From Pseudomonas bubulae (GTDB lineage Bacteria > Pseudomonadota > Gammaproteobacteria > Pseudomonadales > Pseudomonadaceae), in NCBI RefSeq assembly GCF_037023725.1, contig NZ_CP146077.1, forward strand, positions 1,649,001 to 1,713,000: a DNA stretch of 64,000 bases. The letters are read 5' to 3'. A program made the position numbers and the translations under genes. The notes under the pieces were generated by a model that was not told the origin of the DNA, did not search any database, and worked only from the letters and a program-made list of their open reading frames with translations. Below, one piece after another: positions 20,148 through 28,671 of the stretch (position 1 is its first letter; the number at the start of each line of letters is the position of its first letter).

Positions 20148-21289
20148 GGCTGCACCCGGGCAGCCGTTGGCCCGCTCAGGACTTCAACCCGCGAGCCGGA
20201 CTTGAGCCGCGACTGGCCATCGCTGACCAGTGTGTCGCCGGGGTTGACGCCGGTGATGATGCTCAGTTCGGTGTCCTGAAAAGTCAGCTGCACGGGAACG
20301 GTTTCGACCTTGTCGCCGCTGACCCGGTAGACGAAGTAATTATCCAGCCCGCGCTGCACCACTTGCGGTGGCACCACCAGCGCGTTGCGGTCCAGTCCGG
20401 TCTGGATTTCGACATTGACCAGCTGGCCCGGCCACAAGCTTTGCGTGGAGTTGTCGAACTGAGCCTTGGCCTTGATTGTGCCGGTGGTTGCCGAGACCTG
20501 ATTGTCGATCAGGCTAAGGCGGCCCTCGCCCAGTTGCGTGCCGCTACTGCCGGTATTGCCGACAAAGGCTTTGACCCGGGCCGGTTGTTTGGCCGTGAGC
20601 AAGTCGTGGAGCAGGGGCAAGTGCTGCTGGGGCAGGGAAAACTCCACGGCAATGGGGGCGATCTGGGTCACGGAAAACAGCCCCTGGGCATCGCTGACCC
20701 TTAGAAAGTTACCCGCATCTACTGCGCGAATGCCCACGCGCCCGCTGACCGGGGACTGGATTTGCGTATAGGACAACTGCACCTGTGCCGCGGCAATCGC
20801 CGCCTGATCACCCTGGGCCGAAGCCTTGAGCTGATTGACCAGGGCTTGCTGCTGATCGAGGGTTTGCCGGGACACGCCATTGTCCACGCTCAACAACTGA
20901 TAGCGCTTGAGGTCGGCCAATGCGACCTGCAGTTGCGCCTGGTTCTGTCCCAGTTGAGCCCTGGCCTGATCCAGGCTGGCCTTGATCGAGCGGTCATCGA
21001 GAGTAGCCAGCAGGTCGCCAGCCTTGACCGTCTGGCCTTCCTTGACCCGAATACCCGTGAGGATGCCGTCGATTTGCGGACGTATGATGACGCTGTGCAG
21101 CGACAGTACGGCGCCAATCCCGTTGATATAGCGCGGTACATCCTGTTGCAGGACTTGCACGACCCGCACCGGCACTGGCGCGCTACCTGCCGATTTGCCG
21201 GGCGCCGGGCGATTGAGCCACCAGACGCTGCTACCCATCAGGGCAATCAGCAGCGTGCCCAGCAAGATTTTTTTGGTTTTATTGGGCAT
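20144..21289 (-). CDS. RND periplasmic adaptor, MdtA/MuxA-like
   Basis: 381 residues. Membrane-fusion subunit linking the RND pump to an outer-membrane channel. N-terminal membrane anchor near residues 8-25 without a lipobox Cys. Barrel-sandwich half (VIIRPQIDGILTGIRVKEGQTVKAGDLLATLDD), an alpha-hairpin rich in Gln and Ala, the second lipoyl half (TQIQSPVSGRVGIRAVDAGNFL), beta-barrel and membrane-proximal domain. First gene of the adaptor-pump-regulator-kinase operon. Confidence 0.92.
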   Translation of the reverse strand: MPNKTKKILLGTLLIALMGSSVWWLNRPAPGKSAGSAPVPVRVVQVLQQDVPRYINGIGAVLSLHSVIIRPQIDGILTGIRVKEGQTVKAGDLLATLDDRSIKASLDQARAQLGQNQAQLQVALADLKRYQLLSVDNGVSRQTLDQQQALVNQLKASAQGDQAAIAAAQVQLSYTQIQSPVSGRVGIRAVDAGNFLRVSDAQGLFSVTQIAPIAVEFSLPQQHLPLLHDLLTAKQPARVKAFVGNTGSSGTQLGEGRLSLIDNQVSATTGTIKAKAQFDNSTQSLWPGQLVNVEIQTGLDRNALVVPPQVVQRGLDNYFVYRVSGDKVETVPVQLTFQDTELSIITGVNPGDTLVSDGQSRLKSGSRVEVLSGPTAARVQP

Positions 21290-21372
21290 GCCGGATAGAC
21301 GCCGTGTGCGTGGAATGGGGGCTTATAGAAAGGTTATAGCGTGTGGACCCGGTCATAACGGTGACGGCTAAC

Positions 21373-21386
21373 TGACATTTGTGACA
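21373..21386. promoter_or_regulatory. Candidate response-regulator box (TGACA-N4-TGACA)
   Basis: Two TGACA direct repeats start 9 bases apart (21373 and 21382), about 85 bases upstream of the adaptor gene. OmpR-type regulators often bind such tandem half-sites. Assignment to the local regulator is inference. Confidence 0.3.
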
Positions 21387-21398
21387 GCTTTAAGGTTT

Positions 21399-21432
21399 GT
21401 AGCAGCTGCCTCGTTCCTTCGGCAGCTGCTAC
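21399..21432. repeat. REP-like palindrome (GTAGCAGCTGCC type)
   Basis: A perfect 12-base inverted repeat, GTAGCAGCTGCC and GGCAGCTGCTAC, around TCGTTCCTTC. A diverged relative lies after the flavohaemoglobin gene (27999-28029). It lies between the divergent adaptor and 75-residue genes. Confidence 0.75.
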
Positions 21433-21559
21433 GTCACGGGTTTTCACCGCGGGTTGGATTATTTTTACGACCAGCGAGTGCAACCTATACAGGGTGCGCA
21501 GGTATACTGGGCGGTCTTGCGCCATCCGGCCTGTTTATTTCCCGTATATCGGAGCTTTC

Positions 21560-21787
21560 ATGACTTCTCCTACACCAACGACCGCTCCTGATGCCGTGAG
21601 CACCGAGAACCTCGATACCCCGGAAAAACCGGTCATTCCTGCGTTCACTTTTCCGTTCAAGCCATCGGAGTTTGCCAAGGCCAAGTCCCAGGGCAAGGCG
21701 TACTACCAAAAAAGCGGCCTCGGCGGTCATGATAAAACCCCTAACGCGCCCCCTCATGGCACCCGCAAAACCATGGGTAAACGCTAA
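21560..21787 (+). CDS. Small conserved-looking protein of unknown function
   Basis: 75 residues from ATG 21560, preceded by CGGAG at good spacing; the frame is open 66 bases further upstream without support. No signal peptide or membrane segment. The N-terminal third is Thr/Pro-rich and probably disordered (TSPTPTTAPDAVSTENLDTPEKP). The rest is compact and basic, with FKPSEFAKAKSQGKAYYQKSGLGGHDK and a tail of Gly, Thr, Arg and Lys. Single gene between divergent RND and Aer genes. The even composition and good ribosome site suggest a real gene; the function is unknown. Confidence 0.65.
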   Translation: MTSPTPTTAPDAVSTENLDTPEKPVIPAFTFPFKPSEFAKAKSQGKAYYQKSGLGGHDKTPNAPPHGTRKTMGKR

Positions 21788-21939
21788 TTTTATGCCCTAA
21801 AAAGTGGCAATATGCCATTAGTGTTTGTTCAGGCCTGATTAACTCCTTTAGTCATGCGCCAGATCAGTATTTGCTTAATAGGTGCGCTTAGAGTCGACGA
21901 CCCTGCCGACTCTTCTCTAATAATCCGAGCGCGCCCGTC

Positions 21940-23526
21940 ATGAAAATCAATCTACCGATTACCGGCCGATCCGTTGATTTTGCCCCCGACGCCAACATCC
22001 TCTCCACCACTGATCTCGACAGCACCATCACCTACGCCAACCCTGACTTTATCGAGGTCAGCGGTTATGAACTGAGCGAGTTGCTGGGCACCCCGCACAA
22101 CCTGCTGCGCCATCCCGACATGCCGCCCGCCGCTTTCAGCCATATGTGGCAGACCCTCAAGGCGGGGCGCTCGTGGATGGGGATGGTGAAAAACCGTTGC
22201 AGAAACGGTGATCACTATTGGGTCAGCGCCTATGTCACGCCGGTGATGAAAAATGGCGAGACCGTCGAATACCAATCCGTGCGTACCCACCCGACTCCTG
22301 AACGTGTCGCAGTCGCCGAGGCCCACTACGCCGCTCTACGCTCGGGGCGCAAGCCGCTGTTGCCGGCCGGCTTGCGCCTTGGCTTGGGGGGCAGGCTGGC
22401 ATTGTTTGTCAGTGCCGTATTTGGCGCCGTTACAGCCGTGGGCACGCTGTGGCTGGCCAGCGTTGACGCACAGGCCGGGCTGTTGATCTGGCTGCTGGGC
22501 AGTCTGTTGAGTTCGCTGGCCATTGCCTGGTTGCTGCGGCCTTTGCATGCATTGACCCGTCGCGCCAAAGGCGTTGGCGACAATCCGTTGAGCCAGCAGA
22601 TTTATACCGGGCGCCGTGATGAGTTCGGCCAGATCGAGTTTGCCCTGCATATGCTTGAGGCCCAGGTCGGCGCTGTGGTGGGGCGTATCGGTGATGCCTC
22701 GCAGCGATTGGCCGGGCACGCCAGCGAACTGGTTCAGCATCTGCAAAGCAGCCATGCCAGCACCTTGAATCAACAGTTGGAGACCGATCAGGTGGCCACT
22801 GCTATCAACGAAATGGCGGCGAGTGTGGCGCAGGTAGCGATCAACGCCCAGCAGGCGTCGCAAGCAGCCGATCGGGTGCAAAGTGAAACCCGTGAAGGCC
22901 ATCAGCTGGTGACGCAGAGCCGCAGCACGGTGCAGCACCTGGCGACGGAGCTGGAGCGAGCCACCGAGGTGGTGCATCACCTGGAAAGTCACAGCAGCGA
23001 TATTTCCTCGGTGCTGGAAGTGATCCGCAGTATTGCCGAACAAACCAATTTGCTGGCGCTCAACGCCGCTATCGAAGCGGCCCGCGCAGGTGATCAGGGC
23101 CGCGGCTTTGCCGTGGTGGCCGATGAGGTTCGTGGTCTGGCCCAGCGTACGCAGCAGTCGACCAGTGAAATCCAGGCCATGATCAGCGCTCTGCAAGAAG
23201 GTGCCCGGGCGGCGGTGCAGGTCATCCAGCAAAGCAGTGAATACGCTCAGAGCAGTGTCAATCAGACCCAACTGGCCAGTTGCGCGCTGGACGGGATCAG
23301 TGCACAAGTTCAGAAGATCACCGAGATGAGTGTGCAGATCGCCTCGGCGGTCGAAGAGCAAAGCGTGGTCAGTGAAGATATCAACCGTAATATCGCCGGG
23401 ATTCGCAGTGCCTGTGACGTCACTGTGGATGCCGGGCAACAGAGCCATCGCCATTCAGGGGATGTCGCCGAGCTGGCCGCAGGTTTGCGCTCGCTTGCGC
23501 AAGAGTTCTGGCAAACCCGGCGCTAA
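21940..23526 (+). CDS. aer: Aer-like PAS-domain methyl-accepting chemoreceptor
   Basis: 528 residues. Probable aerotaxis/energy-taxis receptor. The N-terminal PAS domain (residues 10-125; [39 protein letters not shown]) matches Aer, which binds FAD. A hydrophobic hairpin near residues 150-190 is the only membrane anchor, so there is no periplasmic sensor. After a short HAMP-like segment comes the signalling domain with the highly conserved hairpin tip [40 protein letters not shown]. No terminal CheR pentapeptide. It ends three bases into the convergent acetyltransferase gene, without a visible terminator. Confidence 0.88.
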   Translation: MKINLPITGRSVDFAPDANILSTTDLDSTITYANPDFIEVSGYELSELLGTPHNLLRHPDMPPAAFSHMWQTLKAGRSWMGMVKNRCRNGDHYWVSAYVTPVMKNGETVEYQSVRTHPTPERVAVAEAHYAALRSGRKPLLPAGLRLGLGGRLALFVSAVFGAVTAVGTLWLASVDAQAGLLIWLLGSLLSSLAIAWLLRPLHALTRRAKGVGDNPLSQQIYTGRRDEFGQIEFALHMLEAQVGAVVGRIGDASQRLAGHASELVQHLQSSHASTLNQQLETDQVATAINEMAASVAQVAINAQQASQAADRVQSETREGHQLVTQSRSTVQHLATELERATEVVHHLESHSSDISSVLEVIRSIAEQTNLLALNAAIEAARAGDQGRGFAVVADEVRGLAQRTQQSTSEIQAMISALQEGARAAVQVIQQSSEYAQSSVNQTQLASCALDGISAQVQKITEMSVQIASAVEEQSVVSEDINRNIAGIRSACDVTVDAGQQSHRHSGDVAELAAGLRSLAQEFWQTRR

Positions 23527-23996
23527 AGCGCCTCGCGCTGGATCAGGGTCATGCCGTGCTTGTCGTACAGGCGCCGGGCGTTGTGGTTGTGCTCCATGAC
23601 CTTGAGATCCAGGCAAGCCTCACGGCGCTGGCGGAAAACGGCAAAGACATGGTTGAGCAGTGCGCCGCCCAAGCCCCGGCCCCGGTGGTGCGGGTGTACC
23701 GCCAGATCCTTGAGGTAGGCGCTGGTCCAGGCCTGGGCAACCGCAACGGCCTTGCCCTCCAGGAGGATCACAAAACACAGTGCGGGATCGTACTCGGGGT
23801 CATGTTGCAGGCCGTATTGCCAGTCCTGCAGGGTTTGCATGCTGCCGGTGCCGTCGGTATGGCTCAGGCTGATCAGGGCATGTACCGGTTGCAGCAGCTC
23901 CTCGGTGAGCGTTACCAGGGTGAAGCCCTGGGGCCAGTGGGCCGGTGGCAATGGCTGGCGCAAATCTTTGCGCAGCAACAGGCAATACTGGCTCAT
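23523..23996 (-). CDS. GNAT-family N-acetyltransferase
   Basis: 157 residues from ATG 23996, five bases after the cheV stop; the longer open frame upstream is the shadow of cheV. The C-terminal half carries the acetyl-CoA motif [24 protein letters not shown] (Q/R-x-x-G-x-G/A type) and motif [16 protein letters not shown] with the Tyr that often acts as general acid. Acts in the cytoplasm; the acceptor is unknown. Co-transcription with cheV is likely from spacing, but whether the enzyme has a chemotaxis role is open. Confidence 0.82.
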   Translation of the reverse strand: MSQYCLLLRKDLRQPLPPAHWPQGFTLVTLTEELLQPVHALISLSHTDGTGSMQTLQDWQYGLQHDPEYDPALCFVILLEGKAVAVAQAWTSAYLKDLAVHPHHRGRGLGGALLNHVFAVFRQRREACLDLKVMEHNHNARRLYDKHGMTLIQREAL

Positions 23997-24001
23997 GCTA
24001 C

Positions 24002-24901
24002 TCAGTAACCTTGCTCGGCAACCGTGCGCGCGGCGAGGATCAAGCACTGTGTAAGCTCCGGCGAAGAGAACTTGGTCAGCACCGCATTGGCCCCCGCCAG
24101 GCGCGCCTTTTCGCTGTTCATCGCACTGTTGAGCGAGGTGTGCAGCAGCACATACAGATGGGCAAAGTCCGGGGTGTCGCGCACGGTACGGGTAAAGGCG
24201 TAGCCATCCATTTCCGACATTTCGATATCCGACACCAGCACGTTGATCTGATCCGGCGTGCCTTGCAGCTCCAGTAACCGCTCGATGGCTTCCTTGGCGC
24301 TGCGTGCGGTGTGGCAATGCAGGCCCAGGTTGCGCAGGGTAATGACCGACTGTTGCAGGGCCACCTGACTGTCATCCACCACCAGAATGCGGGCATTGGC
24401 CAGCAGTTTTGACTCTTCTTTACTGAGGCTGTCGCTGGCGTCCTCGACCTTGGCCGGGGCGATGCCGTGGATCACTTTTTCGATATCCAGCACTTGCACC
24501 AATACACCGTCGACCTGGGTCACACCGGTGATATACGAGCGCTTGCCGGAGCCGTAGGGCGGCGGACGGATATCGGTGCTCAGGCAGTGCACGATTTTGC
24601 TCACCGCCTGCACATGCAGCCCCTGTTTGGAGCGGCTGACATCGGTGACGATCAGGCAACCAGCGTCCGGGTCGAGCAGCGGCTGCTCGCCGATGGCACG
24701 GCTCAGGTCGATTACCGACAGTGCCGCGCCGCGCAACACGGCGATGCCTTTAACATTGGGGTGGGACTCGGGCATTTTGGTCAGCGGCGGGCAGGGAATG
24801 ATTTCACTGACCTTGAGCAGGTTGATCGCCAACAACTTGCCGCTGCGCAGAGTGAAGAGCAGAAGGGAGAGTGAATCTGCGCGGGCATTGTTCGATGACA
24901 T
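24002..24901 (-). CDS. cheV: Chemotaxis coupling/phospho-buffer protein CheV
   Basis: 299 residues. CheW-like domain (residues 12-150: LLAINLLKVSEIIPCPPLTKMPESHPNVKG, IAVLRGAALSVIDLSRAIG) fused to a receiver domain (170-295: RILVVDDSQVALQQS with Asp176-Asp177, phospho-site Asp225 in VSDIEMSEMDGYAF, and the late Lys in LTKFSSPE). It links receptors to CheA and takes phosphoryl groups during adaptation. It lies near the Aer-type receptor gene but on the opposite strand. REP elements occupy the upstream spacer. Confidence 0.92.
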   Translation of the reverse strand: MSSNNARADSLSLLLFTLRSGKLLAINLLKVSEIIPCPPLTKMPESHPNVKGIAVLRGAALSVIDLSRAIGEQPLLDPDAGCLIVTDVSRSKQGLHVQAVSKIVHCLSTDIRPPPYGSGKRSYITGVTQVDGVLVQVLDIEKVIHGIAPAKVEDASDSLSKEESKLLANARILVVDDSQVALQQSVITLRNLGLHCHTARSAKEAIERLLELQGTPDQINVLVSDIEMSEMDGYAFTRTVRDTPDFAHLYVLLHTSLNSAMNSEKARLAGANAVLTKFSSPELTQCLILAARTVAEQGY

Positions 24902-24977
24902 AAAAATCTTCTGTGCTGGGAGCGATACGGGGTTATCGACCTGAATGTTACGGGCTTTAACCGGTCGGCATAAATCC

Positions 24978-25110
24978 CCTTGTAGATACTCTGTTGCAGG
25001 TCAAGCCTTATTGTGGGAGCGAGCCTGCTCGCGAACGACCTTCGCGAGCAGGCTCGCTCCCACAGTTGCAGTGTTCCTGCAGCTGTCGAGCCTGCGCTCC
25101 TCGGCAGTTG
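24978..25110. repeat. REPIN with extended flanks
   Basis: Perfect inverted repeat at 25013-25063: GTGGGAGCGAGCCTGCTC continuing GCGAA, loop CGACC, and its complement. The left flank (TGTAGATACTCTGTTGCAGG) and right flank (CCCACAGTTGCAGTGTTCCT) are inverted near-copies of the flanks at 14886-14990. It lies between cheV and norR. Confidence 0.85.
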
Positions 25111-25118
25111 CTACGGGA

Positions 25119-26666
25119 TCAGGGTTTCAGGCCCAACCGTTTGGCCATGCGGGCCAGGTTTGCCCGGTCAAGCCCCAGCTCCCGCGCCGCACTGGCCCAG
25201 TTGTGCTGATGGCGTTCCAGGCAGGTGCTGATCAGCTGGCGCTGGTAATTTTCAGTGGCCTGGCGCAAGTCGCCCACGGCATCCGGCAGGTTCTGGGGGG
25301 CGATCGGCGCAGCGCTGGCGCCGGAGGTCGGCAAATCCAGATCCGCCGCCGTCAGGGTCAGGATGCGCGGCCGCGTGCTGCAATTGCCCAAGGCTTTAAG
25401 GGCGCTGCGGCCAATCAGGTGTTCCAGTTCGCGCACATTGCCCGGCCAGGAATACTGCACCAGCGCCGCCTGCGCGTCGGGACTCAGGCGCAGGCTGCCC
25501 AGGCCCATGCGCGAGCGGTTTTGCTCCAGAAAAAAGCCGCTCAGCAGCAACACATCACGGCCGCGTTCGCGCAAGGCTGGCACCCTGAGCGGGTAAACGC
25601 TAAGGCGATGGTAAAAGTCGGCGCGGTAGCGACCGCTGCGCACTTCTTCGGCCAGGTCGCGGTTGGTGGCTGCGATCAGGCGTACGTCGACCCGGTGCTC
25701 CTGATCCGAGCCCAGGCGTTGCAACTGCCCGCTTTGCAGCACCCGCAACAGCTTGGCCTGCACGGTCAGCGACAGCTCGCCCACTTCATCCAGAAACAAC
25801 GTGCCACCGTTGGCAAGCTCGAACTTGCCGCGTCGGTCGTTGGTGGCACCGGTAAAGGCACCGCGCACATGGCCGAACAGTTCGCTTTCAACCAGCGTGT
25901 CGGGCAAGGCCGCGCAGTTAAGGCTAATCAGCGGTTTGTCTGCCCGTGGCGAGGCTGCGTGAATGGCCTGGGCCACCAGCTCCTTGCCGACACCGGTTTC
26001 ACCGGTTATCAGTACCGTCAGATCGCTGCCGCCCACCAGGGCAATTTCTTCCAGTAAGCGTTTGTGCACCTTGCTCTGGCCGATCAGCTCCTTGTTGGGC
26101 GAACCATTGGCTTGCCGATAGAGTTCGGCCTTGCGCTGCTCATCCTCGACCCGCAATGCCAGCCGTTCGATCCGTTGAGCCACATTGACCGTAGCGGCAG
26201 CCAGGCTGGCAAAGGCCTGCAGGTCATCCAGCGAGACCGGCTCGAAGCGTTTGGAATCCAGTGCGTCAAGGGTTAGCAGCCCCCATGGGCGCTCTTCTAC
26301 AAACAGCGGGCAGCCCATGCAGTCGTGGACTTCCAGGTGTTCGGCCAGCCCGTCGACCAGGCCGTCGTAGGGGTCTGGCAGTTCGCAGTTGCTGGGGAAA
26401 CGGGTGGGGCCTGGACTTGCGAGCAAAGCCTGAAAGCGCGGGTGCTCGCTGACTTTGAAGCGCCGCCCCAGGGTGTCCAGGCTCAAGCCATCAACAGCCA
26501 ACGGCACCAGCCATTCGCCATCCAGTCGCAGCAGGGCTGCGGCATCGCAAGGCAGCAGGGTGCGCAGCGCGTGCAGCAAGCGGCGATAGCGTTCGCTCTC
26601 GGGCAGATCACGGGACAGATCGTCCACCAGCGGCAGCAGGGTGGTCAGTAGCAGTTTTGCAGTCAT
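25119..26666 (-). CDS. norR: Nitric-oxide-responsive sigma-54 activator NorR/FhpR
   Basis: 515 residues. N-terminal GAF sensor that holds a mononuclear iron binding NO: in HDCMGCP, His114 and Cys116, with Asp134 downstream, fall where E. coli NorR has His111, Cys113 and Asp131. Central AAA+ domain with Walker A GETGVGKE, the sigma-54 contact loop GAFTGA and Walker B GGTLFLDEVGE. C-terminal Fis-type helix-turn-helix (NWASAARELGLDRANLARMA). Divergent from the flavohaemoglobin gene, which it should activate with RNA polymerase-sigma54; three matching operator palindromes and a sigma-54 promoter lie between. In P. aeruginosa the equivalent is FhpR. Confidence 0.94.
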   Translation of the reverse strand: MTAKLLLTTLLPLVDDLSRDLPESERYRRLLHALRTLLPCDAAALLRLDGEWLVPLAVDGLSLDTLGRRFKVSEHPRFQALLASPGPTRFPSNCELPDPYDGLVDGLAEHLEVHDCMGCPLFVEERPWGLLTLDALDSKRFEPVSLDDLQAFASLAAATVNVAQRIERLALRVEDEQRKAELYRQANGSPNKELIGQSKVHKRLLEEIALVGGSDLTVLITGETGVGKELVAQAIHAASPRADKPLISLNCAALPDTLVESELFGHVRGAFTGATNDRRGKFELANGGTLFLDEVGELSLTVQAKLLRVLQSGQLQRLGSDQEHRVDVRLIAATNRDLAEEVRSGRYRADFYHRLSVYPLRVPALRERGRDVLLLSGFFLEQNRSRMGLGSLRLSPDAQAALVQYSWPGNVRELEHLIGRSALKALGNCSTRPRILTLTAADLDLPTSGASAAPIAPQNLPDAVGDLRQATENYQRQLISTCLERHQHNWASAARELGLDRANLARMAKRLGLKP

Positions 26667-26717
26667 TTTGACCTCGCGTAGTCATTATGACTGTATAGTA
26701 ACTCGTGTCAAAATGAC
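26662..26717. promoter_or_regulatory. Three NorR/FhpR-type enhancer palindromes
   Basis: GTCATTTTGAC (26662-26672, over the norR start codon), GTCATTATGAC (26681-26691) and GTCAAAATGAC (26707-26717) share the frame GTCA-N3-TGAC. Three sites is the number known for E. coli NorR enhancers. The first would also allow autorepression of norR. Confidence 0.8.
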
Positions 26718-26758
26718 TATGTTTGTATTAACTTGCTGATTTTAAAGGGTTTAATTGT

Positions 26759-26774
26759 TGGCACGGAAACTGAT
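26759..26774 (+). promoter_or_regulatory. Sigma-54 promoter for hmp
   Basis: TGGCACGGAAACTGAT has a perfect -24 element (TGGCACG) and a -12 element with GA instead of GC. It lies 42-57 bases downstream of the last NorR palindrome and 47 bases before the hmp start. Confidence 0.65.
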
Positions 26775-26820
26775 AAGTAAAGGGTAATTGTTGAAGCCTA
26801 CGTGCTCAGGAGTCACCCAT

Positions 26821-27993
26821 ATGCTTACTGCTCAGGATCGTGCCATCGTTAAATCTACCGTGCCACTGCTGGAAAGCGGCGGTGAAGGGCTGATTACCCA
26901 CTTCTATCGCATGATGCTCTCGGAATACCCGCAAGTGCGTTCGCTGTTCAACCCGGCCAACCAGGCCAGTGGTGACCAGCCGCGAGCACTGGCCAACGGC
27001 GTGCTGATGTATGCACGGCACATCGATCAGCTGGACCAGTTGGGCGATCTGGTGGCCCGGATCATCAACAAGCATGTTGCGTTGCAAATCCTCCCTGAGC
27101 ACTACCCAATTGTTGGCAGCTGCCTGCTGCGGGCTATTGAAGAAGTGCTGGGCAGCGACATCGCGACCCCGCAAGTGCTCAGCGCCTGGGGAGCGGCCTA
27201 CAACCAGTTGGCCGATATCCTGATCGGTGCCGAAGCTGCCATCTACGACGAAAAAGCTGCAGCACCTGGCGGCTGGCGCGGCGGGCGCGAGTTCAAACTG
27301 GCTGCCAAAATCCAGGAAAGTGCTGAAATCACTTCGTTTTACTTCCGCCCGGTAGACCAGCAACCGATCCTCGACTTTGCCCCGGGCCAGTATATCGGTC
27401 TGAAACTGATGATCGATGGCGAAGAAGTGCGTCGCAACTACTCACTGTCGGCGCTGGCTCAGGTCGGTCGCTACCGTATCAGCGTCAAGCGCGAGAAGGG
27501 TGGGGTGGTGTCCAACTTCCTGCACGACCGTCTGAATGTGGGCGATACCCTGGAGCTGTTCCCGCCAGCGGGCGACTTCACCCTGGCCAATAGCGAAAAA
27601 CCGCTGGTGCTGATCAGTGGCGGTGTGGGCATTACACCGACCCTGGCGATGCTTGAAGCGGCCCTGGCGACAAAACGCCCGATCCACTTTATCCACTGTG
27701 CCCGCAATGCCGATGTGCATGCCTTCCGCACATGGATCGATGAACTGGCAGACCAGCATCCGCAATTGAAGCGTTTCTACTGCTATGACGAGCAGGGCGA
27801 GTCTGCAGATCATGTAGGGCTTTTGACCGAAGAAGTACTGGCTCAGTGGTTACCGCAAGAGCGTGACCTGGATGCCTACTTCCTGGGGCCAAAAGGCTTT
27901 ATGGGGGCGGTCAAGCGTCATCTCAAAGCCCTGGGTGTGCCGGAGCAGCAAAGCCGCTACGAGTTCTTCGGCCCGGCAGCCGAGCTGAAGTAG
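26821..27993 (+). CDS. hmp: Flavohaemoglobin (nitric oxide dioxygenase)
   Basis: 390 residues; called fhp in P. aeruginosa. Cytoplasmic enzyme turning NO and O2 into nitrate using NAD(P)H. Globin domain (1-140) with Tyr29 and Gln53 on the distal side and proximal haem ligand His85 (NKHVAL). Ferredoxin-reductase FAD domain with RRNYSLS, and NAD domain with LISGGVGITPTLAM and a final YEFFGPAAEL. ATG 26821 has AGGAG upstream; the 33-base extension to an in-frame upstream codon is rejected. Divergent from norR, with sigma-54 promoter and enhancer sites between. Confidence 0.96.
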   Translation: MLTAQDRAIVKSTVPLLESGGEGLITHFYRMMLSEYPQVRSLFNPANQASGDQPRALANGVLMYARHIDQLDQLGDLVARIINKHVALQILPEHYPIVGSCLLRAIEEVLGSDIATPQVLSAWGAAYNQLADILIGAEAAIYDEKAAAPGGWRGGREFKLAAKIQESAEITSFYFRPVDQQPILDFAPGQYIGLKLMIDGEEVRRNYSLSALAQVGRYRISVKREKGGVVSNFLHDRLNVGDTLELFPPAGDFTLANSEKPLVLISGGVGITPTLAMLEAALATKRPIHFIHCARNADVHAFRTWIDELADQHPQLKRFYCYDEQGESADHVGLLTEEVLAQWLPQERDLDAYFLGPKGFMGAVKRHLKALGVPEQQSRYEFFGPAAELK

Positions 27994-27998
27994 GGCGC

Positions 27999-28029
27999 GT
28001 GGCAGCTGCCGAGGAACGAAGGCTGCTAC
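27999..28029. repeat. REP-like element after hmp
   Basis: GTGGCAGC at the left and GCTGCTAC at the right around TGCCGAGGAACGAAG. A diverged relative of the palindrome at 21399-21432. No separate T-tailed terminator is visible after hmp. Confidence 0.55.
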
Positions 28030-28161
28030 AAGAAGCAGGCAAGACCTTAATCCCCCATTAATCCCCTTGCGCCACTTTTCCTGCAACGTTCAGATACATC
28101 CAGGCCCGGGGTCTGGGTGTAAACTGTGCGGCTTACACATAATCAGGCAAAGGGACGCGGG

Positions 28162-28671
28162 ATGACCAATGACATGTTGCAACTGGGCCGGGAGAAACGC
28201 TTCCTGGTCCTGCTCGGGGTGATCTGCCTGGCGCTGATCGGCGGCGCGCTGTACATGCAGATCGTGCTCGGCGAGGCACCTTGCCCGCTGTGTATCCTGC
28301 AACGCTATGCACTGCTGCTGATCGCGATCTTTGCCTTTATCGGTGCAGCCATGCCTGGCCGGCGCAGCCTCACCGTGTTTGAAGTGCTGGTGGTGCTCAG
28401 TGCCATCGGTGGTATTGCCGCCGCCGGGCGCCACGTCTATATCCTCGCTCACCCGGCCGTGAGCTGCGGTCTTGATGTGTTGCAGCCAATCGTCGATGGT
28501 CTGCCGTTGGCAGCCGTGTTCCCCCTGGGGTTTCAGGTCGACGGGTTTTGCTCCACCCCATACCCGCCGGTGCTTGGTCTGTCGCTGGCACAGTGGGCAC
28601 TGGTGGCCTTTGTAATGACTGCGGTGCTGGTGCCACTGGGCATCTATCGCAACCGGAAACAATCGAGCTGA
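28162..28671 (+). CDS. dsbB: Disulfide bond formation protein DsbB
   Basis: 169 residues. Inner-membrane protein that reoxidises DsbA and passes electrons to ubiquinone. Four membrane helices. First periplasmic loop has the CPLC pair Cys41-Cys44; second loop has Cys101 and Cys129. Start ATG 28162 follows AGGGAC; the upstream in-frame codon is ignored. It lies 811 bases before the cytochrome bo3 operon, which takes electrons from the same quinol pool. Pseudomonads often have two dsbB-type genes; which one this is cannot be told here. Confidence 0.92.
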   Translation: MTNDMLQLGREKRFLVLLGVICLALIGGALYMQIVLGEAPCPLCILQRYALLLIAIFAFIGAAMPGRRSLTVFEVLVVLSAIGGIAAAGRHVYILAHPAVSCGLDVLQPIVDGLPLAAVFPLGFQVDGFCSTPYPPVLGLSLAQWALVAFVMTAVLVPLGIYRNRKQSS

